From contig NZ_JBJQIK030000002.1 of assembly GCF_045984285.3 (NCBI RefSeq), positions 496,001 through 560,000 on the forward strand: a DNA stretch of 64,000 nucleotides, read 5' to 3'. Below are positions 56,216-64,000 of the stretch, in pieces. Position numbers and translations under genes: made by a program. Numbering within the stretch: the stretch's first letter is position 1; every line of letters starts with the position of its first letter. A model generated the notes under the pieces. That model was not told where the DNA came from, ran no database searches, and worked only from the letters and a program-made list of their open reading frames with translations. Source of the stretch: Rugamonas sp045984285. GTDB taxonomy: Bacteria > Pseudomonadota > Gammaproteobacteria > Burkholderiales > Burkholderiaceae_D.

Positions 56216-57613
56216 ATGAATCTGCGTTTGCTATGCAGCGGCATCTTGTTGGCGAGCCTGGTGTCCTGTGGCGGCGGCAATGATGGCCCGGCAGTCGTCA
56301 GCAGCATCAATGTAACGAGTGGCAATAACCAGACTGCGGTGGCCGGCGCCAAGGTCGCCGACCCGATTGTGCTGACGCTGGTGGATGCAGGCGGCGCGCC
56401 GGTTGGCAATGCAAGCGCCACCGCTGCTGTGGCCACCGGAGGCGGCGCACTGGGCACCACTGCCTACACCAGCGACAGCGCGGGCAAGGTGACGATCAGC
56501 AGCTGGACACTGGGCACGGCGGCGGGCGACCAGACCCTCAGCATCACTTCCGCCAGCGCCAAAGCCACCGTGACGGCCAAGGCGACCGCCGGTGCGCCAT
56601 CCAAGATCAGCGCGCTGCCGGACAATGTCACCAGCGGCAATATCGGCGCCGTGCTGGCCGCGCCCGGTGTTACCGTCACCGACTCCAACAATAATCCGGT
56701 GGCGAATACGGCTGTTACCTTCTCCGTGGCCGCCAACAGTGGCGTGCTCGCGGGCACCACTGCCACCACCAATGCTGCCGGCGTGGCCCGCGTACCGGGC
56801 TGGACGCTGGGCCCGGCCGTTGGCGTGCAGAAGTTGACGGCCAAGGCCGGCACGAGCGCCAGTGTGGATATTGCCGTCAACGCCACCCTGGCTGCCGGCT
56901 GCGTCAAGCAGCCTGTGGTGATCGGCGTGCCGGTGGCGGGGGCGTGGACAACGGACGATTGCAGCGACACTGCGCTGGCCCGTCTGTACGATGAATACAC
57001 GCTGAAGCTGGGCGCCCCAACATCCTTCCGCGCCAAAGTGACTGCCGCCAGCGGCCGCCAGCTGCGCATCTTTACCGCTGCTGGGCGCGTGGTCGGCGAG
57101 ATGCCGAGCGATGCCTTTGCCCCCGCTGCGCTGAACCCGCTGGAGCTCCAATACACGCTGCCGGCCGGCGACTTCCTGGTGCGCGTGTACACGCCGTCGC
57201 CTGCTGCGCCGGGCAGCTATACGCTGAGCCTGACCGACGACTTCTCGAATGCGATCAGCGATGCGGCGACGTGCCGCCCGATCATCTTCGCTACCTTCGG
57301 CAGCACGGTCACGCAGAACCTGAAGGCCGGCAACTGTTCCTTCATGGGCGACAACGAAGACCGTCTTGTGCTCCTGCTGAAGACCGGGGAAACGGTGTCG
57401 ATCTCGCTGGCCACCACGGCATTCAGCCCCTACCTGATCCTGCGCGACGACCGCACGCCGACCAGCCCGGCCGTGGCGAGCGCGCGCCGGACTTCGCCGG
57501 GCACGGCCTCCCTGACCTATACCGCGACCTTCGATGGATTCCACGAGATTATTGTCACCAGCAATACCTTTGTGGAAGAGGGCGTTTATACGGTGACTGT
57601 CACCCAGCCCTGA
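56216..57613 (+). CDS. Ig-like domain lipoprotein
   Basis: A 465-residue predicted lipoprotein, lipobox L-V-S-C with the lipid Cys at 18 followed by G-G-G. Two bacterial Ig-like (Big_1-type) repeats lie at about 27-115 and 120-212, each with V-x-x-G-G-A-P-V-x-N or N-N-N-P-V-A-N-T-A-V-T-F, A-G-V/K and G-x-x-x-x-W-T-L-G features. The C-terminal half has two similar beta-rich modules (about 215-330 and 335-465), each beginning near a C-x-x-x-Pro/Ile segment and ending with a S-Y-T-L-S-L or V-Y-T-V-T-V strand, like PPC domains. Likely a surface or periplasmic adhesive or scaffold protein; no catalytic site. The start at 56216 follows GGGGGA. It stands alone behind an AT-richer 85-bp upstream region. 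Confidence 0.8.
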   Translation: MNLRLLCSGILLASLVSCGGGNDGPAVVSSINVTSGNNQTAVAGAKVADPIVLTLVDAGGAPVGNASATAAVATGGGALGTTAYTSDSAGKVTISSWTLGTAAGDQTLSITSASAKATVTAKATAGAPSKISALPDNVTSGNIGAVLAAPGVTVTDSNNNPVANTAVTFSVAANSGVLAGTTATTNAAGVARVPGWTLGPAVGVQKLTAKAGTSASVDIAVNATLAAGCVKQPVVIGVPVAGAWTTDDCSDTALARLYDEYTLKLGAPTSFRAKVTAASGRQLRIFTAAGRVVGEMPSDAFAPAALNPLELQYTLPAGDFLVRVYTPSPAAPGSYTLSLTDDFSNAISDAATCRPIIFATFGSTVTQNLKAGNCSFMGDNEDRLVLLLKTGETVSISLATTAFSPYLILRDDRTPTSPAVASARRTSPGTASLTYTATFDGFHEIIVTSNTFVEEGVYTVTVTQP

Positions 57614-57633
57614 GGCCGGCGGGCCCCACGCTG

Positions 57634-57825
57634 TCAGCCGTGCGGCCTGCGCTGGTTGGGGCAGGCCAGCACGCGCCTGATGGTGGCAAGGCCGATGCCA
57701 TTGGTCGTGAGGAAGCGCACGGCGTCCCTGGGGCCGGTCGTTACCTGGATGGTCAGGCCCCGGTTGACGAGGTTTGCCGTGATGGCATCCATGCGTGAAT
57801 ACTTTCTGTTGGTACGCCCGCGCAT
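57634..57825 (-). CDS. Small protein, paralog A of a tandem pair (63 aa)
   Basis: A 63-residue basic protein, ATG at 57825 with AAGGGA about 8 nt upstream. It aligns without gaps over 31 residues with the protein at 57910-58098: N-x-G-L-x-x-Q, G-x-x-x-A-V-R-[FY]-L, and T-I-[RK]-R-V-L, 13 identities. No family is recognised. The compact size, paired copies, own ribosome-binding sites and conservation of core residues argue that both are real. Pattern of alternating hydrophobics suggests a small alpha/beta fold. An inner Met at residue 12 is a weaker start. Confidence 0.65.
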   Translation of the reverse strand: MRGRTNRKYSRMDAITANLVNRGLTIQVTTGPRDAVRFLTTNGIGLATIRRVLACPNQRRPHG

Positions 57826-57909
57826 TACTGATCCCTTGCTATCGATAATGATAGTAAGAGTCTAGCGAAAGTCGGGAAGCGCTGACGTACGCCAGCGCAC
57901 ATGCGGCGG

Positions 57910-58098
57910 CTAATCGGGCGTACGGCGCGACATCGAGTCCGTCAGCACGCGCTTGATGGTTTCGCTTTCCACGCGCTGTTCCACGAGATAGCGTACCGCC
58001 TCCGCCGACCCTGCGATTGCTTGCAGGGCCAGGCCATGGTTGATGATGGCTGCCTGGTGCTCGTCTTTACGATTGCAGATGGTAGCTGGGTGGTCCAT
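57910..58098 (-). CDS. Small protein, paralog B of a tandem pair (62 aa)
   Basis: A 62-residue protein, ATG at 58098 with a strong GGAAGAG site about 6 nt upstream. Paralog of the protein at 57634-57825, which is the next gene on the same strand 84 bp downstream, so the pair arose by tandem duplication. Both share N-R-K near the N-terminus and the core motifs listed for paralog A; this copy is more acidic (E-Q-R-V-E-S-E-T). The region upstream (58099-58283) is AT-rich and probably holds its promoter. Function unknown. Confidence 0.68.
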   Translation of the reverse strand: MDHPATICNRKDEHQAAIINHGLALQAIAGSAEAVRYLVEQRVESETIKRVLTDSMSRRTPD

Positions 58099-58283
58099 GG
58101 TCGCTCTTCCTCCGAAGTCGAAACTCCAGTGTATGCAACTCCGCCGTGAAAATCGTTAACAAAGTGCAGTTTTGCTAGTCGAGCCTGTAATTATTTTTTG
58201 CTATCGATTGCGCAATCGTTTAGCTGTTGCGATTTTGAATCAATGCGGTTGAGAAATGTCAACTGGGCTATAAATGTACTGTG
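58099..58283. promoter_or_regulatory. AT-rich spacer upstream of the small paralogs
   Basis: A 185-bp AT-rich stretch between the argO stop and the small protein at 58098. It includes an inverted ATTGCGCAAT at 58207-58216 and a CTATCGAT sequence that recurs just upstream of paralog A (57839-57846). It probably holds the promoter of the pair; no gene seen. Confidence 0.35.
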
Positions 58284-58889
58284 CTAGGCCCGCAGCGCCA
58301 GCCCGGCCGCGATCAGCAGCATGGTGGCGCCGGTCAGCGCTTCGATGCATTTCCAGGCCAGCGGCCGCGACAGCAATCCCGCGAAGCGTGCGGCGCCGAA
58401 ACCCAGCAGGCTGAACCAGAGTAGGGAAGCCGTGATCGCGCCGCCCGCAAAGTGCAGCCGTTCCGCGGGTTCATAGCTGCCGCCGATCGAGCCCAGCAGC
58501 ACTACCGTGTCCAGGTAAACATGGGGATTGAGCAGGGACATTGCCGCCACGCTGGCCAGCGCCGTTCTTGCGCCCACCTTGGCCACCTGGTCCGAGGCAT
58601 CCAGCGCATTACTGCGCAATAAGTTGCGCCAGCTGCGCAAGCCATACCACACCAGGAAGGCGGCGCCGCCCCAGCGCGCCAGGGTGAGGGCGAGCGGCGA
58701 ATCCTGGATCAGGGAACCGGCCCCCGCCACGCCGGCCGAAATCAGAACCGCATCGATCACGATGCAGCTCGCCACCGTCAGCAGCACATGCTGGCGCTGG
58801 ACTCCCATGCGCAGCACATGCGCGTTCTGCGCGCCGATCGCCATGATCAGGCTTGCGCCCAGCCCCAAACCGCTCAGATAAGTACTCAT
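58284..58889 (-). CDS. argO: LysE/ArgO family amino-acid exporter
   Basis: A 201-residue inner-membrane exporter with five or six helices. The N-terminal G-A-S-L-I-M-A-I-G-A-Q-N-A-H-V-L-R segment and S-L-L-N-P-H-V-Y-L-D-T are hallmarks of the LysE/ArgO family exporting basic amino acids such as arginine and lysine. It is divergent from an ArgP-type regulator 96 bp away, the classical arrangement, so its expression should rise with basic amino acids or their dipeptides. Confidence 0.93.
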   Translation of the reverse strand: MSTYLSGLGLGASLIMAIGAQNAHVLRMGVQRQHVLLTVASCIVIDAVLISAGVAGAGSLIQDSPLALTLARWGGAAFLVWYGLRSWRNLLRSNALDASDQVAKVGARTALASVAAMSLLNPHVYLDTVVLLGSIGGSYEPAERLHFAGGAITASLLWFSLLGFGAARFAGLLSRPLAWKCIEALTGATMLLIAAGLALRA

Positions 58890-58985
58890 ACGTCCTCCTT
58901 GAAGACGTATGCTGGGGCCGGTACCTCCTGGTGTGAAGTAAAATTAATAAAATTCCACAAACATTAATTTTTCTAAAGGACGGCC
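58890..58985. promoter_or_regulatory. argO/argP divergent control region
   Basis: The 96-bp gap has an AT-rich block with the palindrome-like ATTAAT...ATTAAT (58945-58970) and an ACGTC...GACGT inverted repeat near 58890-58908. LysR regulators of this type bind such sites; here ArgP is expected to. Confidence 0.5.
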
Positions 58986-59876
58986 ATGAAGTTCGATTCC
59001 CGGCAATGCGAAGCCTTCCTGGCGGTGCTGGACATGGGCAGTTTCGAGCAGGCCGCGGCCCATCTGCACCTCACGCCTTCCGCCGTCTCGCAGCGTATCG
59101 GGGCGCTGGAGAGTGCCCTGGGCAGCCCTTTGCTCGTACGGAGCAGGCCCTGCCGTCCGACGGGCGCGGGGCGGCGCCTGCTGCAATACCTGCGCCGCGC
59201 CCGCCTGCTGGAAGAGGATTTCCTGTCCGATCTCGGCGATGCTGCCCTGGCCAGCAATATCTCCATCGCCGTCAATAACGACACGCTGGAAACCTGGCTG
59301 CTGCCTGCCATTGCCGGCTTCCTCGCCGAACAGCACCTGAATGTGGAAATAATTCTCGACGACCAGAACTACACATACGAACTGCTGGAAAATGGTTCGG
59401 CGGTAGCCGGTATTTCCACCCAGTCCAAAGCGATGCGCGGCTGCGCCATTGCAGCGCTGGGAATAATGCGCTACCGGATGCTGGCTTCGCCCGCATTCCG
59501 CGATAAATGGTTCGCGAATGGTTTTAATCGCGATTCGGCGAAAAAAGCCCCTGTGGCGATATTCAACCGCAAGGATTTATTGCAGACGGATTTTATTCGC
59601 AGCTATCTCGGCCTGCTGCCGGGACATTACCCGGTCCATTATGTTCCGGCCAGCGGTCCTTTCATGCAGGCCATTCGCGCCGGCATTGCCTACGGCATGC
59701 TCCCGGAACAGCAATACGGCGACCTGCTGAAGAAGGGGGAACTGGTCGATCTGGCGCCGGGAAAGTATGAGGACGTGCGCCTGTTCTGGCACTCCTGGCG
59801 CGTGCAGCCGCCGAACATCGAACGGCTCGGTGAGCGAATCGTCAACGCTGCGCGGGCCGCGCTTACCCAAGAGTAG
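58986..59876 (+). CDS. argP: LysR family regulator ArgP
   Basis: A 296-residue LysR-type regulator. The winged helix (about 4-62) includes Q-C-E-A-F-L-A-V-L-D-M-G-S-F-E-Q-A-A and L-H-L-T-P-S-A-V-S-Q-R-I-G-A-L-E, the ArgP/IciA form; the effector domain follows. The neighbour argO on the opposite strand identifies its main target. Activation by lysine or arginine is known for the family and inferred here. Confidence 0.93.
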   Translation: MKFDSRQCEAFLAVLDMGSFEQAAAHLHLTPSAVSQRIGALESALGSPLLVRSRPCRPTGAGRRLLQYLRRARLLEEDFLSDLGDAALASNISIAVNNDTLETWLLPAIAGFLAEQHLNVEIILDDQNYTYELLENGSAVAGISTQSKAMRGCAIAALGIMRYRMLASPAFRDKWFANGFNRDSAKKAPVAIFNRKDLLQTDFIRSYLGLLPGHYPVHYVPASGPFMQAIRAGIAYGMLPEQQYGDLLKKGELVDLAPGKYEDVRLFWHSWRVQPPNIERLGERIVNAARAALTQE

Positions 59877-60031
59877 ATGGGCTCGTGCTGCTTTCTGGTT
59901 GAAACGCGCCATTTCCTGGCGCAAGAAGGGCGCAAACTGTAGTTTCCGTACGTCATCGTGGCGGCGGAGCGTGCCGGGGCTGCTAAGCTAATGCCATCGC
60001 ACATTCCGCTCCCATTGCCCAAGGTTCCACA

Positions 60032-61165
60032 TTGTCGTTTCCACCCCGCCTAGAAGAAGCGTATCAGGCCGACCTGTCGAAAGAAAAAGGACGGGTGGCC
60101 CGTCACACGAGTATTCTCTGCTCGCTGCTGTATCTCGCCTTTGGCGTGCTCGATATATGGGCGGTGCCATCCGCCTTGTTTGAAGCCTGGGTTATCCGCA
60201 TTATTGTGGTGGGCCTGACCGCGCTGATATTCGTATTGACGCAGAGCCGGCCGGATTTCTTTGTCCGGCATTACCAGGCCATTACCATTTGCGAATACCT
60301 GATCTGGGGCGCGGGTATTGAAGCCATTATGCTGTTCTCGCATCCCGGCGACCTGGGATGGGGTGCTTATTATGCGGGCCTGATCCTGGTGTCGATGGCT
60401 TTATATTCCTGGACCTATTTGCCGCCGCGGATAGGCTGCACGGTCGGCTTCCTGCTGGCGCTCAGTTATATCTGGCTGGCCGTCGCCAGCCAGGAAATGC
60501 CCACGCGCGGCGAATGGGTGCTGCTGACGACCAATTGCTTCTTCCTGATCTCGGCCAATCTCATCGGCCTGTTTTCGCTGCTGATACGCGAGCGCTTCTC
60601 GCGCCAGGCCTTCCTGCTGAAAAACGCGCTGCACCGCGACCTGAAAATCGAAGAGGAGGCGCGGCGCCAGAGCGACTACATTTCCGAGCACGATCCGCTG
60701 ACCGGCCTGCCCAACCGTATCCGCTTCATGCGCCAGCTCGGCTGCATGCTGGAGCCGGGGCAGCCGCCGGTGGCCGTGCTGTTCATCGACCTGGACGGCT
60801 TCAAGCCCATCAACGACAACTACGGCCACGCGGCCGGCGACACGGTGCTGGTGCAGATCGCGCGCCGCATCCGCGAATGCATCCGCACCAGCGACCTGGC
60901 GGCGCGCATGGGCGGGGACGAATTCGTGGTGGCGCTGCCGCAGCCCGAGGGCAATGCGGCAGTGGTGGAGCGGGTCAAGGAGGCGCTGCTACAGTCCATC
61001 TCCCAGCCGCTGGACGCCAACGGCCATACGGTGCGCATCGGCGCCAGCGTTGGCGTGGCCCTGAGCCGGGATCACTCGGTGACTGCGGAAGAACTGCTGG
61101 CCCGGTCGGACCAGCATATGTATGAAGTGAAGCGTGCCCGCAAGCGCGTGCCCGCCGCATCTTAG
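60032..61165 (+). CDS. Membrane diguanylate cyclase (GGDEF)
   Basis: A 377-residue inner-membrane enzyme making c-di-GMP. Six hydrophobic helices (about 25-195) form an MASE2-like membrane sensor; the GGDEF domain has D-P-L-T-G-L-P-N-R and the active-site GGDEF at 294-298, with an RxxD inhibitory site (R-T-S-D) five residues before it. The start is TTG at 60032 with AAGG about 8 nt before; no ATG gives the full first helix. Its stop overlaps the convergent asparaginase gene by 4 bp. Confidence 0.9.
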   Translation: MSFPPRLEEAYQADLSKEKGRVARHTSILCSLLYLAFGVLDIWAVPSALFEAWVIRIIVVGLTALIFVLTQSRPDFFVRHYQAITICEYLIWGAGIEAIMLFSHPGDLGWGAYYAGLILVSMALYSWTYLPPRIGCTVGFLLALSYIWLAVASQEMPTRGEWVLLTTNCFFLISANLIGLFSLLIRERFSRQAFLLKNALHRDLKIEEEARRQSDYISEHDPLTGLPNRIRFMRQLGCMLEPGQPPVAVLFIDLDGFKPINDNYGHAAGDTVLVQIARRIRECIRTSDLAARMGGDEFVVALPQPEGNAAVVERVKEALLQSISQPLDANGHTVRIGASVGVALSRDHSVTAEELLARSDQHMYEVKRARKRVPAAS

Positions 61166-62232
61166 TAGGTGTAGAACATGCGCTGAATGTCTTTGGTGCT
61201 GTTCGTTTTGGTCAGTGCCAGCATCAGCAGGATGCGCGCCTTCTGCGGGTTCAGCGTGTCCGCCACCACGAAGTCCAGCTCATCGTCGTTCGCCTCGCCG
61301 TTGCGTGCGAGGATGCCATTGCCGACGCGGCTGCCGCGCACGATGATGGTCCCTTTCTTGCGCGCGGCGACCAGGCCGGGCTTCACTTTCGCTGCCACGC
61401 TGCCGTCGCCGGTGCCGGCGTGGATGATGCCTTTCGCGCCTGCGGCCACGAAAGCGTCCAGCGCCACGGTGTTCATATTCGCGTAGCCGTACACGATGTC
61501 CACTTGCGGCAGCGACTGCAGCGCGCTGATATCGAATTCCGTGTCGGCCGTGTGCTTGCGGGTCGACGTGCGGTAGAAGAAGGCTTTGCCGCCCTGTACA
61601 TAGCCCAGCATGCCCAGTTCAGGGGTCTTGAAGCTGTCCGGCGTCGAGGTATTGGTTTTGGTGACGTCGCGCGCAGCGTGGATCTGGTCGCCCAGTGCCA
61701 GCATCACGCCCTTGTTGACGGCATCGGCGCTGCCCGCCACCAGCACGGCGTTAAACAGGTTGATCGGGCCATCGGCAGAGAGGGCGGTGGAAGGGCGCAT
61801 GGCGCCCACCAGCACCACCGGCTTGCGGCTCTTCACCACCAGGTTCAGGAAGTAGCCGGTTTCTTCCAGCGTGTCCGTACCGTGGGTGATGACGATGCCG
61901 TCCACGTTCGGCTGCGCGAGCAGCGCATTCACGCGCTTGCCCAGCGTGAGCCAGTGCTCGTTGGTCATGCTTTCGCTGGCGATCTGGAACACCTGCTCGC
62001 CCGTCACATTCGCCACTTTCGTCAGCTCCGGCACGGCCTGGATCAGCTGCTGCACACCCACGGTGGCCGCGGTGTAGCCAACGGTGGTGGTGCTGGTGGC
62101 GCCGGTGCCCGCAATGGTGCCGCCGGTGGCGAGTATCATCACATTAGGCAGTTTTTGCGCTGCAGCAGTGCTGGCAAGCAGCAGCAGGCCGAACAGTGTC
62201 GCGAAGTACTGCGCCGTTTTTTGTCGAAGCAT
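61162..62232 (-). CDS. ansB: Periplasmic L-asparaginase, type II
   Basis: A 356-residue enzyme hydrolysing asparagine to aspartate and ammonia. A signal peptide covers 1-25 (A-S-T-A-A-A-Q), placing it in the periplasm. First catalytic segment A-T-G-G-T-I-A-G (about 35-42) and second H-G-T-D-T-L-E-E-T with the Thr-Asp-Lys set are intact; the C-terminal A-L-T-K-T dimer segment is also present. GGGAG precedes the ATG. The gene stands alone; nitrogen control is likely but no site is evident. Confidence 0.95.
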   Translation of the reverse strand: MLRQKTAQYFATLFGLLLLASTAAAQKLPNVMILATGGTIAGTGATSTTTVGYTAATVGVQQLIQAVPELTKVANVTGEQVFQIASESMTNEHWLTLGKRVNALLAQPNVDGIVITHGTDTLEETGYFLNLVVKSRKPVVLVGAMRPSTALSADGPINLFNAVLVAGSADAVNKGVMLALGDQIHAARDVTKTNTSTPDSFKTPELGMLGYVQGGKAFFYRTSTRKHTADTEFDISALQSLPQVDIVYGYANMNTVALDAFVAAGAKGIIHAGTGDGSVAAKVKPGLVAARKKGTIIVRGSRVGNGILARNGEANDDELDFVVADTLNPQKARILLMLALTKTNSTKDIQRMFYTY

Positions 62233-62350
62233 GCCATCTCCCTTTTGGGTTGAAAAAGAATGACGGGCATCTTATCAACAATTTACTCTTGGCATAAGAC
62301 GCTGTTTGTTGCATATTGGCGTATCTGCAGAATATGCATGTGGGGGTGAA

Positions 62351-62869
62351 GTGGAGACAGACGCACTCAGGCTGGCGGTCGTGATGCAACGAAAGCCGCT
62401 CGCGAGCCGCTGGCAGCCTTACCATTGGTCACCTCTCGAAGTTTTCATCGAGCCTGACTTTCCGGCCGGTCCGCCGCGGGAACTGCGCGGCGGCGAGGAC
62501 GATACGCGCTGGCTGTTCAGCGGTTTCGAGCTGCGGCTATACAGCGACGAGGCGGAAGGCTATTTCCTGAACGCCGATAGCGGCGCACCGTGCTGGTTCA
62601 TCATGTGGCGCCCCGAGCAGCTCGACGGCCAGGAAGTGGCCGTTCCGCGTTTCGTCACGCTGTCCTATAACGAGGCGGCGCGCCTGATGGATGGCGGGGA
62701 GCAGGTGGATACCTTGCCGGTGCCGGAATGGATCGCCGACCATCTGAAACAGTTCGTGCAGGAGTGGTACCGCCCAGAACCCAAGCGCAAGCGCCGGAAG
62801 CCTTCCTTCGAAGGGGGCGCCGGCGTGGAGCGCATGGCGCGTGCCGAAGGAGAACGCCATGGCGGCTGA
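62351..62869 (+). CDS. DUF3305 family protein
   Basis: A 172-residue soluble protein of the DUF3305 family, found next to formate dehydrogenase genes. Conserved parts: L-R-L-A-V-V-M-Q-R-K-P-L-A-S-R-W-Q-P-Y-H-W near the N-terminus, then W-L-F-S-G-F-E-L-R-L-Y-x-D-E-A-E-G-Y-F-L-N and P-C-W-F-I-M-W-R. Role unknown; thought to assist assembly. The start is GTG at 62351 because a GGGGG site lies 4 nt before; a TTG at 62306 would add 15 residues. Overlaps the DUF3306 gene by 11 bp. Confidence 0.85.
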   Translation: METDALRLAVVMQRKPLASRWQPYHWSPLEVFIEPDFPAGPPRELRGGEDDTRWLFSGFELRLYSDEAEGYFLNADSGAPCWFIMWRPEQLDGQEVAVPRFVTLSYNEAARLMDGGEQVDTLPVPEWIADHLKQFVQEWYRPEPKRKRRKPSFEGGAGVERMARAEGERHGG

Positions 62870-63299
62870 AACCTTCTTTGCGCGCTGGTCGCGGCGCAAG
62901 ACGGAGGCCGCAGCCGAGCTGGCGCCCGCGGATGCGGAGCAGCCGCCAGCCATTGAACCCGAGCCGCTTCCCGCGCCGACACTGGAACAGCTTTCCGCCC
63001 TGGGCCACCACGACGACCTCACTCCCTTCGTTGCGCGCGGCGTGGATGAAAGCGTGCGCCGCGCCGCCATGAAAAAGCTGTTCACCGACCCGCACTTCAA
63101 CGTGATGGACGGCCTCGATATCTATATCGGCGACTACAGCAAGCCCGATCCGATCCCGGCCGCCATGCTGGCCGCGCTCACCCATGCCAAAGACTTGCTG
63201 AATCCCCTGTTCCGTTACGTCGAGGAAGAACAGGAGAAGAAGGAAGAAGCCCAAGCCCCAAGCCAGGAAGACGATGAACGCCCGAATCAAAGTATGTAG
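62859..63299 (+). CDS. DUF3306 family protein
   Basis: A 146-residue soluble protein of the DUF3306 family. It begins F-F-A-R-W-S-R-R-K (residues 5-13), the family hallmark, has an Ala/Pro/Glu-rich middle, then L-S-A-L-G-H-H-D-D-L-T-P-F and the L-F-T-D-P-H-F-N-V-M-D-G-L-D-I-Y segment. An AAGGAG site stands 6 nt before the ATG at 62859. Always beside DUF3305 and formate dehydrogenase genes; an accessory role is inferred. Confidence 0.86.
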   Translation: MAAETFFARWSRRKTEAAAELAPADAEQPPAIEPEPLPAPTLEQLSALGHHDDLTPFVARGVDESVRRAAMKKLFTDPHFNVMDGLDIYIGDYSKPDPIPAAMLAALTHAKDLLNPLFRYVEEEQEKKEEAQAPSQEDDERPNQSM

Positions 63300-64000
63300 C
63301 TGCAACCGTACCATGCCGCTGGACGGCGCGGCGCTTGGCGATGCGCTGGACACGCCGCTGGCGCCCGCATCGCAGCTGTGCCGCCGCGAAGTAGGCCAGT
63401 ATCTGGAAGCCCTGGATGGCAGCGAACGCCTGGTTGTCGCCTGCACCCAGGAACAGCCGCTGTTCTCCGAACTGGCGGAGCAGAAGAACACCGTGGCCCC
63501 GATCCGCTTCGTGAATATCCGCGAAACCGGAGGGTGGGGCGCCGAAGCGCAGCAGGCCACGCCGAAGATGGCGGCCTTGCTGGCCGCCGCGCGCCTGCCG
63601 GACCCCGAGCCGGTGCCGGAAGTCGAATACCATTCGGAAGGACGCGCCTTGCTGCTCGGCCCTGCCGCGCGCGTGCTGCCGTGGGCGAAGCGCCTGCAGG
63701 GCCAGCTGGATGTGAGCGTGCTCCTCACCGATACGCAAGGCGCGCAGCTGCCTGCCCATCACGACTGGCCCACGCATTCGGGCAGCGGTGTCAGGATCAG
63801 CGGCTACCTTGGCGCCTTCAGCGTCAGCTGGCAGCAATCCAATCCCATCGACCTCGATCTCTGCACGCGCTGCAATGCCTGCGTGAAGGCCTGCCCCGAA
63901 AATGCGATTGGCCTCGATTACCAGGTCAGGCTGAGCGCATGCACTTCGCATCAGGACTGCGTGGCCGCCTGCGGCGCCATCGGCGCCATCGATTTCGCGC
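63274..64000 (+). CDS. 4Fe-4S ferredoxin-type protein, C-terminus outside window
   Basis: The ATG at 63274 overlaps the DUF3306 gene by 26 bp, with AGGAAG before it; the frame is open to the window edge (242 codons seen). The N-terminus has C8, C10 and a C37. A 4Fe-4S cluster motif C-T-R-C-N-A-C-V-K-A-C-P lies at about 197-208, then C-x-x-x-x-x-C-x-x-x-C residues that may belong to a second cluster. This is the third gene of the DUF3305-DUF3306-ferredoxin series that accompanies formate dehydrogenase in betaproteobacteria, so electron transfer or enzyme maturation there is the likely role. Formate dehydrogenase genes would be expected to the right of the window. Confidence 0.82.
   Translation, partial: MNARIKVCSCNRTMPLDGAALGDALDTPLAPASQLCRREVGQYLEALDGSERLVVACTQEQPLFSELAEQKNTVAPIRFVNIRETGGWGAEAQQATPKMAALLAAARLPDPEPVPEVEYHSEGRALLLGPAARVLPWAKRLQGQLDVSVLLTDTQGAQLPAHHDWPTHSGSGVRISGYLGAFSVSWQQSNPIDLDLCTRCNACVKACPENAIGLDYQVRLSACTSHQDCVAACGAIGAIDFA

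Overview
The window is GC-rich chromosomal DNA (most codons end in G or C) whose gene content and order point to a betaproteobacterium of the Oxalobacteraceae, in the Massilia/Duganella/Telluria range. This placement is an inference from protein families and synteny (carAB-greA, yhbY-rlmE-ftsH-folP-glmM, pstSCAB-phoU-phoB-phoR); no marker gene in the window settles it. Nearly all the sequence is coding. I see no CRISPR array, integrase, transposase or rRNA gene.

Region by region. 1-4.1 kb: a cut-off peptidoglycan-binding protein, an RhlE-type RNA helicase, and a TetR regulator overlapping an amidohydrolase lipoprotein. 4.1-13.8 kb: a complete export locus of the NHLM type (RiPP/bacteriocin export), with two HlyD-like adaptors, a C39-peptidase ABC transporter, a second large ABC transporter, a cyclic-nucleotide-binding protein and a TolC-like outer-membrane channel, but no visible precursor peptide. 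13.9-17.7 kb: fabI, mltD and small conserved proteins. 17.9-23.3 kb: a GGDEF/EAL sensor and an unpaired molybdopterin oxidoreductase large subunit. 23.5-28.5 kb: thioredoxin, tsaB-rimI, a uracil-DNA-glycosylase-like protein with an altered motif, DUF1853 and lplT. 28.6-33.2 kb: alr, radA, a PilZ protein, an isolated fliD and a 37-residue membrane protein.

33.2-42.6 kb is a phosphate block: sixA and ppk on the minus strand diverge from pstSCAB-phoU-phoB-phoR. Two Pho boxes sit back to back between ppk and pstS, each followed at the same distance by the same -10 hexamer, so phosphate uptake and polyphosphate synthesis look co-regulated. 42.6-55.7 kb is mostly housekeeping: patatin lipoprotein, GlcG-like protein, carAB with a structured leader, greA, yhbY, rlmE, ftsH, folP, glmM. 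55.7-64 kb holds tRNA-Pro and tRNA-Arg, an Ig-like lipoprotein, two tandem paralogous small proteins, an argO/argP pair, a diguanylate cyclase, a periplasmic asparaginase, and the start of a DUF3305/DUF3306/ferredoxin set of the kind found beside formate dehydrogenase genes.

Four related palindromes of about 50-57 bp with the core AATTGGGGACAGACCC lie at gene 3' ends and form a dispersed repeat family. The strongest candidates for unusual biology are the orphan NHLM export locus, this repeat family, the 37-residue membrane protein with repeats upstream, and the tandem 62-63-residue paralogs.
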